From contig NZ_CP066776.1 of the NCBI RefSeq assembly GCF_010681825.2, forward strand, positions 2,790,001 through 2,854,000: DNA of 64,000 nucleotides, given 5' to 3'. Below are positions 1 through 8,114 of this stretch, piece after piece; the stretch's first letter is position 1; the number at the start of each line of letters is the position of its first letter. The notes beneath the pieces are model-generated. The model worked only from the letters and a program-made list of their open reading frames with translations. It made no database searches and had not been told where the DNA came from. Source of the DNA: Sulfuriroseicoccus oceanibius. Lineage in GTDB: Bacteria; Verrucomicrobiota; Verrucomicrobiia; Verrucomicrobiales; SLCJ01. A program made the position numbers and the translations under genes.

Positions 1-2
1 AA

Positions 3-50
3 GGGCCAAAGCTGATCCAGGACAGCGTCCGCGCACTGGCGAATCTGTAG
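3..50 (+). CDS. Possible 3' end of a truncated upstream gene
   Basis: Frame 3 is open from the window edge to a TAG at 48-50 and reads GPKLIQDSVRALANL. The composition is protein-like, but only 15 codons are visible and no family can be named. The roughly 108 bases between this stop and pdxH show no other gene. It may be a chance open frame. Confidence 0.25.
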   Translation, partial: GPKLIQDSVRALANL

Positions 51-158
51 CACGGAGACGGATCTGATTTTTAGACAGGATTCACAAGAGGGACGTGGTT
101 AAATGTTCATCACGCCTGGGTCTGAAAACTTCAAACCAGTAAACCAGAACACTTCATC

Positions 159-812
159 ATGAGCGAAATGGACCTTTCCGACTACCGCCGCGAGTACCTC
201 AAAGGCGGACTACACGAAGACGAAATGCCTGCCGATCCATTCGAGCAGTTTGCGTTCTGGTTCAAGCAAGCGACCGACGCCGACTATCCGGAGCCGAACG
301 CGATGTCACTGGCGACAGCGGACGCGAATGGCCGCCCGTCGTTGCGCACGGTCTTGCTGAAGTATTTCGACACCAACGGCTTTGTGTTTTTCACCAACTA
401 CACCAGCCGCAAGGCAAAGGAGATCGAGCAGAACGCGCAGGTCTCGTTGCTTTTCCCATGGGTCACGCTGGAGCGCCAGGTCATCGTCGTCGGGCGTGCG
501 GAAAAGATTTCCACCGCGGAATCGCTGAAGTACTTCTCGAGCCGGCCGCGCAGCAGCCAGTTGGGAGCGTGGGTATCGGCTCAGAGTCAGGCCATCCCGA
601 CGCGGAAGTTCCTCGAAATGAAGCTGGCTGAGATCGGGCGTAAGTTCAAAGAAGGCAAAGTGCCGCTGCCCGACTTCTGGGGCGGCTACCGCGTGGTTCC
701 GGAAGAGATCGAATTCTGGCAAGGCGGAGCGGCCCGCCTCCATGACCGCTTTCAATACACCCGCGAATCGACTGAGACCAACGACTGGTCAATCCAGCGC
801 TTGTCGCCATGA
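159..812 (+). CDS. pdxH: Pyridoxamine 5'-phosphate oxidase (PdxH)
   Basis: FMN-dependent cytosolic oxidase that converts pyridoxine or pyridoxamine 5'-phosphate to pyridoxal 5'-phosphate, the last step of the vitamin B6 salvage and DXP-dependent routes. The 217 residues match the usual length. The RTVLLKYFD segment (about residue 63) and the TNYTSRKAKEIE segment that follows it carry FMN phosphate contacts. The C-terminal signature PDFWGGYRVVPEEIEFWQGG is followed by RLHDRF. Most homologues read WQGR.NRLHDR, whereas here it is WQGGAARLHDR, a mild deviation next to the substrate site. The ATG at 159 is the first in frame and gives a normal N-terminus. The small DUF2288 gene follows about 45 bases downstream on the same strand. 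Confidence 0.96.
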   Translation: MSEMDLSDYRREYLKGGLHEDEMPADPFEQFAFWFKQATDADYPEPNAMSLATADANGRPSLRTVLLKYFDTNGFVFFTNYTSRKAKEIEQNAQVSLLFPWVTLERQVIVVGRAEKISTAESLKYFSSRPRSSQLGAWVSAQSQAIPTRKFLEMKLAEIGRKFKEGKVPLPDFWGGYRVVPEEIEFWQGGAARLHDRFQYTRESTETNDWSIQRLSP

Positions 813-857
813 TCGGCACGATTGCCGCCCCTAGCACACCCAAGATTTCACAATCCC

Positions 858-1208
858 ATGAGTGACCAACAGAGCAACAATACCCCGGAACCGATGAAGT
901 ACGGACTCCTCGGGGAAGACGACATGCCATTCGAAGAAAAAGTCGCAAAGTACACCGGCGAGGTCGATTGGAGCTACCTCGAGCCCCACTACAAAAACGA
1001 GGCGCTGTTATGGGTCGATCCATCCTTGGAACTCAAGGACGTAGCCAAGGCTCTGGGCGACGACGACACCGAAACCGTCGCCAACTGGCTCGGCAATGGC
1101 GATCTGGTGAAGATCGGTAGCCTCCATGCCATGCAGTGGGAAGGCACCGATGAAAAGTTCACCGCACTCGTGGTGACTCCCTTCGTTCTGATGCAGCAGA
1201 AGAGGTAA
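858..1208 (+). CDS. DUF2288 family protein
   Basis: Small acidic protein of 116 residues from the ATG at 858 (MSDQQ...). The frame is also open from 822, but that extension (MPPLAHPRF...) lies in the spacer after pdxH and is unlike the family. The core, with WSYLEPHYKNEALLWVDPSL, then LKDVAKALGDDDTETVANWL and a final G-D-L-V-K-I segment, fits the DUF2288 pattern (W..L.PH..RG.L..V, D..V..W...G.L). The biochemical role of the family is unknown. It has no signal peptide or membrane segment, so it should be cytosolic. The family name rests on remembered motif spacing. Confidence 0.75.
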   Translation: MSDQQSNNTPEPMKYGLLGEDDMPFEEKVAKYTGEVDWSYLEPHYKNEALLWVDPSLELKDVAKALGDDDTETVANWLGNGDLVKIGSLHAMQWEGTDEKFTALVVTPFVLMQQKR

Positions 1209-1268
1209 CGGGCACTGAATCAAGCGACAACGTCGCCACGATCTCGCTAAAAGCGAGTCTCATAACAG

Positions 1269-1306
1269 CCTGGGGTCAGCGAGCCTCCGGCGAGCGCCAC
1301 CCCAGG
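1269..1306. repeat. GC-rich extragenic hairpin
   Basis: The arms CCTGGGGT (1269-1276) and ACCCCAGG (1299-1306) are perfect inverted repeats enclosing a GCGAGC...GCGAGC core. A second short hairpin (CTCGCT/AGCGAG, 1243-1257) lies just upstream. They sit in the 215-base spacer between the convergent DUF2288 and murI genes, so they could end transcription from either side, although no T-run follows. A repetitive extragenic palindrome is the alternative. Confidence 0.5.
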
Positions 1307-1423
1307 GTACGCCCGCCCCCATTCTCTCGGCCGAGCGTGCGGTTCCGCCAAAGCGCAGCTCCCCGCCCGATGGCCGCTCTCAACACGGCAAGACACCATG
1401 ATGCAGTGCCATTCGAGACGAGC

Positions 1424-2242
1424 CTAATTCTCCTCGATCGCAATCGACTCCACCTCCACATCGTCATGCAGCAAGCGCGGGGCGAGCTCTTGCCAATGCG
1501 CCACATCGCCTGTGGTAAAAACGCGCAACCCGCCTCGGGACGGAGACACAACCAACAAGCCCTCGCCTTCCAGCCTGCGCTGAACCTGACGCGCCACGGC
1601 GGCTCCGGTGTCGATCACATCGGCCGCATCGCCGGCTGCAGCTTCAATCAACGGGCGCAAGAACGGATAGTGCGTGCAGCCAAGCACCAACACGTCCACC
1701 CCTTCCTCCAGCATCGGATCCACATACGAGCGCACCACGGTCACCGCGCGTTCGCCAACCAACTCGCCGGCTTCCACCAACTCGACAAACTCCGGACACG
1801 GCTTGGTGATCACCCGCACCTTGTCCGCGTGATGATCCAGCAATCGGTGAAACTTCTCCCCCCGGATCGACGCCTCGGTGGCAAACACACCGACCACCCC
1901 CGAACTCGTCCGCTCAACCGCCGGTCGCACGCCCGGCTCCATCCCGACAATCGGCAACGGATACGCCACACGCAATGCTTCCACTGCGGCAATCGTCGCC
2001 GAGTTGCACGCGATCACCAGCATCTTGCAGCCACGACCAATCAACGCATCGGCAATAGCAAAGACGCGGCGTTGGATCTCCTCAGCCGATTTCGTTCCGT
2101 ACGGACACCACGCGGAATCTCCAACGTAAAGCAGCTCCTCCGCCGGCAGCAGACGCTGGATTTCCCGAACGACGGACAAGCCGCCGACGCCTGAGTCAAG
2201 AATTCCTATCGGTTGGTTCGCGCCTGCCATCATTGTCTCCAT
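1424..2242 (-). CDS. murI: Glutamate racemase (MurI)
   Basis: Cofactor-independent racemase supplying D-glutamate for peptidoglycan. The N-terminus carries IGILDSGVGGLSVVREI. The two catalytic cysteines are visible in ACNSAT (about residue 79) and GCTHYPFL (about residue 189), along with GDSAWCPYGTKS. The 272-residue length is typical. The listed start is followed by further ATGs (MMAGANQ) and the true start may be 3-4 codons later. The gene stands divergent to the sigma factor at 2358. Confidence 0.95.
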   Translation of the reverse strand: METMMAGANQPIGILDSGVGGLSVVREIQRLLPAEELLYVGDSAWCPYGTKSAEEIQRRVFAIADALIGRGCKMLVIACNSATIAAVEALRVAYPLPIVGMEPGVRPAVERTSSGVVGVFATEASIRGEKFHRLLDHHADKVRVITKPCPEFVELVEAGELVGERAVTVVRSYVDPMLEEGVDVLVLGCTHYPFLRPLIEAAAGDAADVIDTGAAVARQVQRRLEGEGLLVVSPSRGGLRVFTTGDVAHWQELAPRLLHDDVEVESIAIEEN

Positions 2243-2357
2243 CTGTGATGCGCCGGATCCCAGCGTGGAGCAACTCGAAAAGAATGCGATTGTATATGGA
2301 AACTCTGTCAGCTTTCGTGGTCGGCGGGTATGTTCTCCCCCCGACTACGCGCATCCC

Positions 2358-2921
2358 ATGGCGGCTCAATCCAACCAACCCGAAGAAAGCACAGGTGATC
2401 ACTTGGATGACCAAGGGGTCACTTTGCGTATCGAAGAGCTCCGCCCTGCGCTGTTGGCCTACGTCACGTCGCTCACCCGCTCGAGCGAAGCCGCCGAGGA
2501 CATCGTCCAGGAAACCCAGGTCTTTCTCTGGACCAACCGCGACGACTTCCAACAAGGCACCAACTTCAAAGCGTGGGCCTACAAGGTGGCGTATTTCAAA
2601 ACCATGGCCTGGCGGCGCGACTCAATCCGCCGCGGCGAAGTCGTTTTCAGCGAAGCCATGACCCAAACACTCGCCGCAGCCGCAGCCAACCACTACAGCA
2701 ATGAACACGAACGCCTGGAAGCGCTCGACGACTGCTTGAAGGAACTTACGCCAGCGCATCAACGCCTGGTCATGGCCCGCTACGCCTCCAGCCACGGTGT
2801 CCTCACCCGCCACGCCAACACCGTAGGAAAATCGATCAACACCATCCACAAAATGGTATCACGCATCCGCTCCACATTGCGCGACTGCATTCAACGCAAG
2901 CTCTCCCACCACCGTCCATGA
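2358..2921 (+). CDS. ECF-type sigma-70 family RNA polymerase sigma factor
   Basis: About 187 residues from the ATG at 2358; the frame is open upstream to 2265, but that region overlaps the murI promoter and looks non-coding. Region 2 is seen as LRPALLAYVTSLTRSSEAAE followed by DIVQETQVFLW and FKAWAYKVAYFKTMAWRRD. Region 4 starts at ALDDCLKELTPAHQRLVMAR, followed by a helix-turn-helix-like VGKSINTIHKMVSRIRSTL. This matches the sigma subgroup expanded in Planctomycetes and Verrucomicrobia. The stop overlaps the start of the FecR-domain gene by four bases (ATGA), so the two are translationally coupled and that protein is its likely partner or anti-sigma regulator. Confidence 0.9.
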   Translation: MAAQSNQPEESTGDHLDDQGVTLRIEELRPALLAYVTSLTRSSEAAEDIVQETQVFLWTNRDDFQQGTNFKAWAYKVAYFKTMAWRRDSIRRGEVVFSEAMTQTLAAAAANHYSNEHERLEALDDCLKELTPAHQRLVMARYASSHGVLTRHANTVGKSINTIHKMVSRIRSTLRDCIQRKLSHHRP

Positions 2922-4465
2922 ACTACCAGCCACCCAAGGAACTGCGCACTCTGGTCGACCGTGCACTGGATCAAACCATCGACGCCCAGCAACTCGCCCA
3001 CCTGGAACAACTCCTCCAGGATGAAGACGCGCTGCGTTACTATCTGGATCTCGCTGGACTCGATTCCGCACTGCGCAATTACGCCGGCTCCCCTCTCGGT
3101 CAGGCAATGATGGGCAATCAACTTCCCGCCCCACTCAGCGCCAGACTCGCTCGTTTTGCCAGATCCCTACGCGTTCCAGCCGCAGCGGCAGCCCTGCTGG
3201 TGACTGGCCTTTTCATCGGAAAACAAATCTACGCCCCTGAGGCCCCCACCTTCGCAAGCAGCTCCAGCAGCACTACCGCCAAAAAGGCAACCGACGCCAA
3301 CACCGTGGCGGCAAACATTACCAGCATGGTCGGCGTGCGCTGGAACGACGGAGTGCCACCAAAAAATATCGGACTCAAAGCCTCCGACCCACCAATCAAG
3401 TGGGGCGCCGGACTCATGGAGGTCACATTTGCCAGCGGTGTGCGCGCATTGATCGAAGGACCCGCCGAGCTCAACGTCACCGGTCCAAACGAAGCCTTCA
3501 TGACCAACGGCCGATTGGTCGCAGACGTCCCCAAGGGGGCCGAGGGATTCACGGTCCATCACAGCCAAGGCAAAGTCATCGATCTGGGAACCGAGTTCGC
3601 AGTCAACATTCACGATGAACTCTCCCCGGTCGAAATCGGTGTTTTCAGCGGTGAAGTCGACGTCTACGCCAAAAATGACGCCACACCGGTGAGGGTCTTT
3701 GAAAACCACGCAGTGCTGCATGGTGGCAAACTGAACATTCCGATCGAATCGGTCCCGTTCTTCAGGGATGAATACATCCGCAGCGTCCCAAGCCGAGAAT
3801 TCCCGTGGCAGTTCTCCACCGCCGAAGTGACCAACGACTCGGAGCCGACAGAGATGTACTTTGACGTCTCCCACCTCGTCTGGCGCAGCGGCGACTACCG
3901 CGCCGTGGTCAAATGGATGAGCGGGCTCGACGTGATTCTCATCCATCAGGCGGAGCTTCTGGTGGATGGCGAAGTCGTCGCCTCTGACACACACCAAGGC
4001 TCCAGCGGCGAGCTCCACAATACCCACAACAACACCTTCGAGTTCTACGTCCCTGACCAGATCAACCTGAAAGGCCGGCAGTGGGAACTGAAACTCACCG
4101 TCAGCCCAAGCCGCCCGTCCGCCACCAAGTTCTCGCCCGACTCCAAGGGCATCGTTCTGTTCGAAGAAGGCCACGCCGTCAACGCCACCGCCGACGATTT
4201 CATCGGAGCTTGGGAGTACCACCATGATAACAACGTCCACCAACGCGAATTCCGCCCCGATGGCACCGTCGTCTACACCTACAACGGCAAAGAAACCAAC
4301 CTCTTCAGCAAAGCCCGCTGGTCGGTCGATGACGGCATCCTCACCGTCATCATCCCGCCCGCCGGCACCGAAAAGCGCAAGCTGATCGAACACCACATCC
4401 TCAGAAATAGCGACGAGTTGATCTTCATCGACCGTCCCTACCGCAACGCGAAGAAAGTACGCTAA
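2918..4465 (+). CDS. FecR-domain inner-membrane protein, putative anti-sigma or signal transducer
   Basis: 515 residues. The cytoplasmic N-terminus (1-80) resembles the helical anti-sigma segments found beside such sigma factors. One membrane helix lies at about 86-101 (AAAALLVTGLFIGKQ). A FecR domain spans about 165-255 (FASGVRALIEGPAELNV, then KVIDLGTEFAVN and GVFSGEVDVY). Residues about 300-416 form a beta-rich domain (YRAVV...LLVDGEVVASDTHQG) that also occurs in the GH89 and GH-D-like proteins downstream. The last 90 residues look like a small lipocalin-like module (FIGAWEYHHDN, DGTVVYTYNG). The start overlaps the sigma gene. It may sense exported material and release the sigma factor, but only the pairing and the FecR domain support that. 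Confidence 0.85.
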   Translation: MNYQPPKELRTLVDRALDQTIDAQQLAHLEQLLQDEDALRYYLDLAGLDSALRNYAGSPLGQAMMGNQLPAPLSARLARFARSLRVPAAAAALLVTGLFIGKQIYAPEAPTFASSSSSTTAKKATDANTVAANITSMVGVRWNDGVPPKNIGLKASDPPIKWGAGLMEVTFASGVRALIEGPAELNVTGPNEAFMTNGRLVADVPKGAEGFTVHHSQGKVIDLGTEFAVNIHDELSPVEIGVFSGEVDVYAKNDATPVRVFENHAVLHGGKLNIPIESVPFFRDEYIRSVPSREFPWQFSTAEVTNDSEPTEMYFDVSHLVWRSGDYRAVVKWMSGLDVILIHQAELLVDGEVVASDTHQGSSGELHNTHNNTFEFYVPDQINLKGRQWELKLTVSPSRPSATKFSPDSKGIVLFEEGHAVNATADDFIGAWEYHHDNNVHQREFRPDGTVVYTYNGKETNLFSKARWSVDDGILTVIIPPAGTEKRKLIEHHILRNSDELIFIDRPYRNAKKVR

Positions 4466-4480
4466 CTCCACACTTCCACC

Positions 4481-4520
4481 GAGCTCCGCCGACCATCCTG
4501 TCGACGGAGCTTGTTTTCTT
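4481..4520 (+). terminator. Rho-independent terminator after the sigma/FecR operon
   Basis: Arms AGCTCCG (4482-4488) and CGGAGCT (4505-4511) are followed by TGTTTTCTT. The tail is itself half of a near-perfect palindrome (4512-4530). Confidence 0.65.
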
Positions 4521-4608
4521 AAAGAAAACAGTCCGCATTCGACGCAGACCGGCATTGCACCGAGCAAACTGAGCGTCCATGGTTCCGCACAACACAAACC
4601 GAATCACT

Positions 4609-5277
4609 ATGAACATGAAAGCAACCCTGTCAGCAACTGCGCTTGCACTGACACTCGCAACAAGCGCGCACGCAGCGACCATCGCACTGACCGACGCATC
4701 GCTCGAAGCCCCCCTCAGCGGCACCAACGGAGATCCCCTCAGCGGATGGTGGTCGTTCAACAGTGGAGCCGTCGGACAAGCCATCACAGTCTCCAGCGGG
4801 TTCTGGACCATCGCCAACAACGACGGCGACAAGGCAATGTACATTGCCAATGATGCATCCGGTATCGACTCCGTCTACCAGTCGGTCACACTCGAAGCAG
4901 GCATCACCTACCGCCTCACGGCCGCAGTCGCCCAGTCAGCAAACGTCAGCAAAAACGACGCCAATGTCGCGCTCGCTTTCTTCAACCAAGGGTTCTCCGT
5001 GCTCGAAGCCCAAAACAACTTCGTGGTAGCAAACCAAAGCGGCAGCTTCGTCGACTACTTCGTCGAGTTCACTCCTGACACCACCGGCATCTATCAAGTA
5101 GGTCTGCGTAACGCCGGTGCCATCATTGGTACGGGCACATCGTCTAGCGCGAACGGCGAATCCACAGTCTTCTTCGACAACGTGCGTCTGGAAAGCCTCA
5201 ATGCCGTCCCGGAGCCTAGCTCAACAGCATTGCTCGGCCTCGGATCGCTCGCGCTGATCCTGCGCCGCCGCAAGTAA
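4609..5277 (+). CDS. PEP-CTERM exosortase-substrate protein
   Basis: 222 residues from the ATG at 4609 (MNMKATLS...), chosen because it places a clean signal peptide (ATALALTLATSAHA, cleaved before ATIAL) at the N-terminus; the frame opens 10 codons earlier. The mature part resembles a carbohydrate-binding-like beta-sandwich (YQSVTLEAGITYRLTAAVAQ, later VFFDNVRLESL). The C-terminus is a standard sorting tail: VPEPSS, a hydrophobic stretch, then LRRRK. Family knowledge says the tail is processed by an exosortase and the protein is exported to the surface or matrix; no exosortase is in this window. It is the first of four tandem genes of this type and is followed by its own terminator. Confidence 0.85.
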   Translation: MNMKATLSATALALTLATSAHAATIALTDASLEAPLSGTNGDPLSGWWSFNSGAVGQAITVSSGFWTIANNDGDKAMYIANDASGIDSVYQSVTLEAGITYRLTAAVAQSANVSKNDANVALAFFNQGFSVLEAQNNFVVANQSGSFVDYFVEFTPDTTGIYQVGLRNAGAIIGTGTSSSANGESTVFFDNVRLESLNAVPEPSSTALLGLGSLALILRRRK

Positions 5278-5324
5278 CAGTCCACTAGGAAAAAGTCCCT
5301 CTGTTCAAGGCATCTTCACCAATC

Positions 5325-5368
5325 AAATCTCCCGTCCGGCCAGTCGCTGGGCGGGGGATTTTTTTTGT
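5325..5368 (+). terminator. Rho-independent terminator
   Basis: A 12-bp stem (5325-5336 with 5350-5361, including G-T pairs) runs into an uninterrupted T-tract. It ends the first PEP-CTERM gene. Confidence 0.85.
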
Positions 5369-5517
5369 CCAGCTCAACCGTCCAACCATCCTATCCCGGA
5401 GCACGCTGCAATCATCACTCACCCCTTTTCCGTTTTAAAAAAAAACAACGTCAGGTTTTCTGCATTCCCCGTATCTACTCCGAGTCGAATCAATCTAACC
5501 CTCCGACTCGTTACGAA

Positions 5518-6237
5518 ATGAACCTCAATCAACCAATGAAAATGAAAACCACCTGCGCTCTCGCGCTGGGCTTGGGCATGGTTGCAGCTGCCAATGCGGC
5601 TGTCGTCATCCAACCAACCAGCATCTCCTACACTGGAACCAATCCTGACAGCGGCATTACCGGCCTCGACAACGAGGCCGCCCTCATCGACGGCAGCGGT
5701 CTTTCCGCAGCCCTCACCGTTGCCAACATCGACACCGTCACCCACGCGAATCCGATCTTCTCATCACCTGGAAACGCTTGGACAACCAACGACCCAGGTG
5801 GAGCCAGCAGCGACTTCTTCGCGAGCAGCCCTGGCACCGTCATCTTTGAAGTAACCCTCGACAACACATACGCCCTCGATACCTTTTACAACTGGAGCTA
5901 TGACTTCGATGAAGGTTCCGGAAACGGCAACAACATCAAGACCGTGAACATCGAGTATGGCATTGGTGATTTCCTCGGTGGAACCCTCACCGGCGTTACC
6001 TTCACCACCACAACCAACAACCTGGCCAGCACCGCTGCTCTGGGAGGCATCAATGCCGACCGTCTCCGCATCACCGTCACCGACAACTTCTTCGGCGAGC
6101 CAGGCCGAGGCGGTGGTGACCGCGTCAGCGCGGCCGAGTTCGCCTTCGTCGGCGACGTCGCGGCAGTCCCTGAGCCAAGCTCCACGGCACTGCTCGGCCT
6201 CGGTGGTCTTGCGCTGATCCTGCGTCGCCGCAAGTAA
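5518..6237 (+). CDS. PEP-CTERM protein, paralogue A of a tandem pair
   Basis: About 239 residues from the ATG at 5518; a second ATG at 5536 is possible, and the open frame back to 5365 lies in the preceding terminator. The signal peptide is TTCALALGLGMVAAANA. The mature domain is beta-rich with TFYNWSYDFDEGSGNGNNI and NADRLRITVTDNFFGE. The tail is VPEPSSTALLGLGGLALILR plus RRK. No enzyme motif is visible. The next gene is a close paralogue, so the pair arose by tandem duplication. Exosortase-dependent surface protein is inferred from the tail. Confidence 0.85.
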   Translation: MNLNQPMKMKTTCALALGLGMVAAANAAVVIQPTSISYTGTNPDSGITGLDNEAALIDGSGLSAALTVANIDTVTHANPIFSSPGNAWTTNDPGGASSDFFASSPGTVIFEVTLDNTYALDTFYNWSYDFDEGSGNGNNIKTVNIEYGIGDFLGGTLTGVTFTTTTNNLASTAALGGINADRLRITVTDNFFGEPGRGGGDRVSAAEFAFVGDVAAVPEPSSTALLGLGGLALILRRRK

Positions 6238-6263
6238 GCCATTCCCTCATTACAAACAAATAA

Positions 6264-6305
6264 TATCCCCTGTCCGGAACACACCCGGGCAGGGGATTTT
6301 TTTTA
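6264..6305 (+). terminator. Rho-independent terminator
   Basis: ATCCCCTGTCCGG and CCCGGGCAGGGGAT form a stem of about 13 bp, followed by eight or more T residues. Confidence 0.88.
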
Positions 6306-6415
6306 TAACCACCAAAATCTCAACAAATTGCGTCAGATCCAAACCATCATCGGTATTCCCCTTGAGTGCCGATCACAGCCTGTTCCGGACTCTCAACGAA
6401 CAACAACAATCCAAC

Positions 6416-7120
6416 ATGAGAACAAAAATACCCCACGCAATCGCGCTCGGACTCGGTATGCTCGGTGCCAGTCACGCGGCCATGGTGATCACCCCCACCA
6501 GCATCACCTACACCGGAACCAATCCTGATAGCGGTCTGGCCGGGCTGGACGACGAATCGGCCCTCATTGATGGCAGCGGACTTTCCGAGCCATTAACCGT
6601 CGACAACATCGACTTCGTCACCCACGCCAACCCCGTCTTCTCCGCTCCGGGCAACGCATGGACCACCACAGACCCTGGCGGAGGTGGCAGCGATTTCTTC
6701 GCGAGTACACTAGAGACCGTCGTTTTCGAAATCGTGTTCGATCAGGGATACACCCTGGATACCTTTTACAACTGGAGCTACGACTTCGATGAAGGCGCCG
6801 GCAACGGCAACAACATCAGAACTGTAAACATCGAATACGGGATTGGTGACTTTCTGGGAGGGTCTTTAACAGACGTCAACTTCACCACCACCGAAAACAA
6901 CTTCGCCAGCACCGCGGATCTGGGTGGCATCAACGCCGACCGTCTTCGCATCACCGTCACCGACAACTTCTTCGGCGAAGCCGGCATCGGCGGCGGCGAC
7001 CGCGTGAGTGCCGCTGAATTCGCATTCATCGGCGACAACGTTGGCAAAGTCCCCGAGCCGAGCTCGGCTGCGCTTCTTGGTCTCGGTGGTCTCGCGATGA
7101 TCCTGCGCCGCCGCAAGTAA
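6416..7120 (+). CDS. PEP-CTERM protein, paralogue B of a tandem pair
   Basis: 234 residues from the ATG at 6416 (MRTKIPHAIALGLG...). The upstream TTG at 6362 would add 18 residues before a good signal peptide, so it was rejected. By eye roughly three quarters of positions match the preceding gene, including YTGTNPDSG, ALIDGSGLS, TFYNWSYDFDEG and GGINADRLRITVTDNFFGE. The ending VPEPSSAALLGLGGLAMILR plus RRK is the sorting tail. Differences cluster in the loop around 6690-6740 and before the tail. Function is unknown; retention of both copies suggests a dosage or specificity role. Confidence 0.85.
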   Translation: MRTKIPHAIALGLGMLGASHAAMVITPTSITYTGTNPDSGLAGLDDESALIDGSGLSEPLTVDNIDFVTHANPVFSAPGNAWTTTDPGGGGSDFFASTLETVVFEIVFDQGYTLDTFYNWSYDFDEGAGNGNNIRTVNIEYGIGDFLGGSLTDVNFTTTENNFASTADLGGINADRLRITVTDNFFGEAGIGGGDRVSAAEFAFIGDNVGKVPEPSSAALLGLGGLAMILRRRK

Positions 7121-7149
7121 TAGCCAACCACACCGCCGCGCAAACCATT

Positions 7150-7190
7150 AGCCCCCGCCCAATCTTTGATTGGACGGGGCTTTTTTTTCT
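7150..7190 (+). terminator. Rho-independent terminator
   Basis: AGCCCCCGCCCAATC and GATTGGACGGGGCT pair around a TTT loop and are followed by a T-tract. Confidence 0.88.
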
Positions 7191-7285
7191 TTAAATAACC
7201 AACGCTTATCTATTAAATCGTATCCCGTTCAATCTAGGCGCCCATCGTCGGCGAGATAAAGCTCTAGCAACTTCCATTGCCAACC

Positions 7286-7936
7286 ATGAAAGCAACCGCA
7301 GTACTGACAGCCCTGTCCCTGGGATCTCTCACATTCGGCAGCGCGGCAACCATCGTAGACACCACCTACAGCTACGACATTGCCCCGGGCTTCTCCGGTG
7401 GTGGCGGACTTTACCTGGACGATCTGGCGGGAACCACACTCAACCAAGCCAACACACCATTCTCAGCCGGCGATCTCAACGACGGGGTGGTCTACAATGG
7501 CACCAACCCGGTCACCGACAACGGCGGGATTAACAGCATGGTCGCATGGAACCCAGCCCCTCTGCCGGCGACGATCATCTTTGACCTGGGAGGCGCCTAC
7601 TCTGTCAACGACGTGGTGATCACTGGATACGCATGGACTCCTTTTAATCTCGGACAGCCAGGAAGCGTTACAATTTCCTACAGTAATGACAACGTGACAT
7701 ACGGGGCCGGAGCCAACTACGCACTTAACGGTGGCAACGGAGCCGTCACCAACAACACCGGCTCGTCCGCAGCTGAAGCCCGCTACGTGAAACTCGCCTT
7801 CGATGGGACCACCCAAGCCGGCGACAAATGGGGGCTGACGGAAATTTCATTTGATGGCGATCGCATTCCCGAGCCATCGGCCTCCATGCTCCTCAGTCTG
7901 GCGGGGCTTGCCGTGATCCTGCGCCGCCGCAAGTAG
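7286..7936 (+). CDS. PEP-CTERM protein with discoidin-like beta-sandwich
   Basis: 216 residues from the ATG at 7286 (MKATAVLTALSLGSLTFGSA), a clear signal peptide; the TTG at 7277 is less likely. The mature region has the feel of an F5/8 type C (galactose-binding-like) domain: ATIIFDLGGAYSVNDVVITG, GSVTISYSNDNVTY, ARYVKLAFDG and KWGLTEISFDG. Such domains often bind sugars. The tail is IPEPSASMLLSLAGLAVILR plus RRK. It is unrelated in its core to the two preceding paralogues. The domain assignment is by pattern only. Confidence 0.8.
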   Translation: MKATAVLTALSLGSLTFGSAATIVDTTYSYDIAPGFSGGGGLYLDDLAGTTLNQANTPFSAGDLNDGVVYNGTNPVTDNGGINSMVAWNPAPLPATIIFDLGGAYSVNDVVITGYAWTPFNLGQPGSVTISYSNDNVTYGAGANYALNGGNGAVTNNTGSSAAEARYVKLAFDGTTQAGDKWGLTEISFDGDRIPEPSASMLLSLAGLAVILRRRK

Positions 7937-7973
7937 CCACATCGAGGACAATACGATTCACAGCTCAACATCC

Positions 7974-8019
7974 CGCCCTCATTCTTCGCCAATCCGCAGG
8001 ATGAGGGCGTTTCTTTTTG
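7974..8019 (+). terminator. Rho-independent terminator
   Basis: CGCCCTCAT (7974-7982) pairs with ATGAGGGCG (8001-8009), followed by TTTCTTTTT. The long open frame of the next gene nominally begins at the ATG inside this right arm, which argues for the later start at 8115. Confidence 0.8.
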
Positions 8020-8114
8020 TTCTGATTTGGTCAGCAATCCCCCGCCTCTGGTATGGTGGACTGCACATCACGCATGCCCATCTCCCCCAATGGGCGAACC
8101 AAACCGAAGACACG

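Noticed and set aside
3167-4597. 476-residue minus-strand open frame opposite the FecR gene
   Set aside because: It is a codon-bias shadow of the FecR-domain gene. The translated text is low in normal protein pattern, and the plus-strand gene has clear domains and operon context.
8001-8114. Upstream extension of the GH89 gene (start at 8001)
   Set aside because: The ATG is inside the stem-loop of the preceding terminator and the extra residues precede a normal signal peptide.
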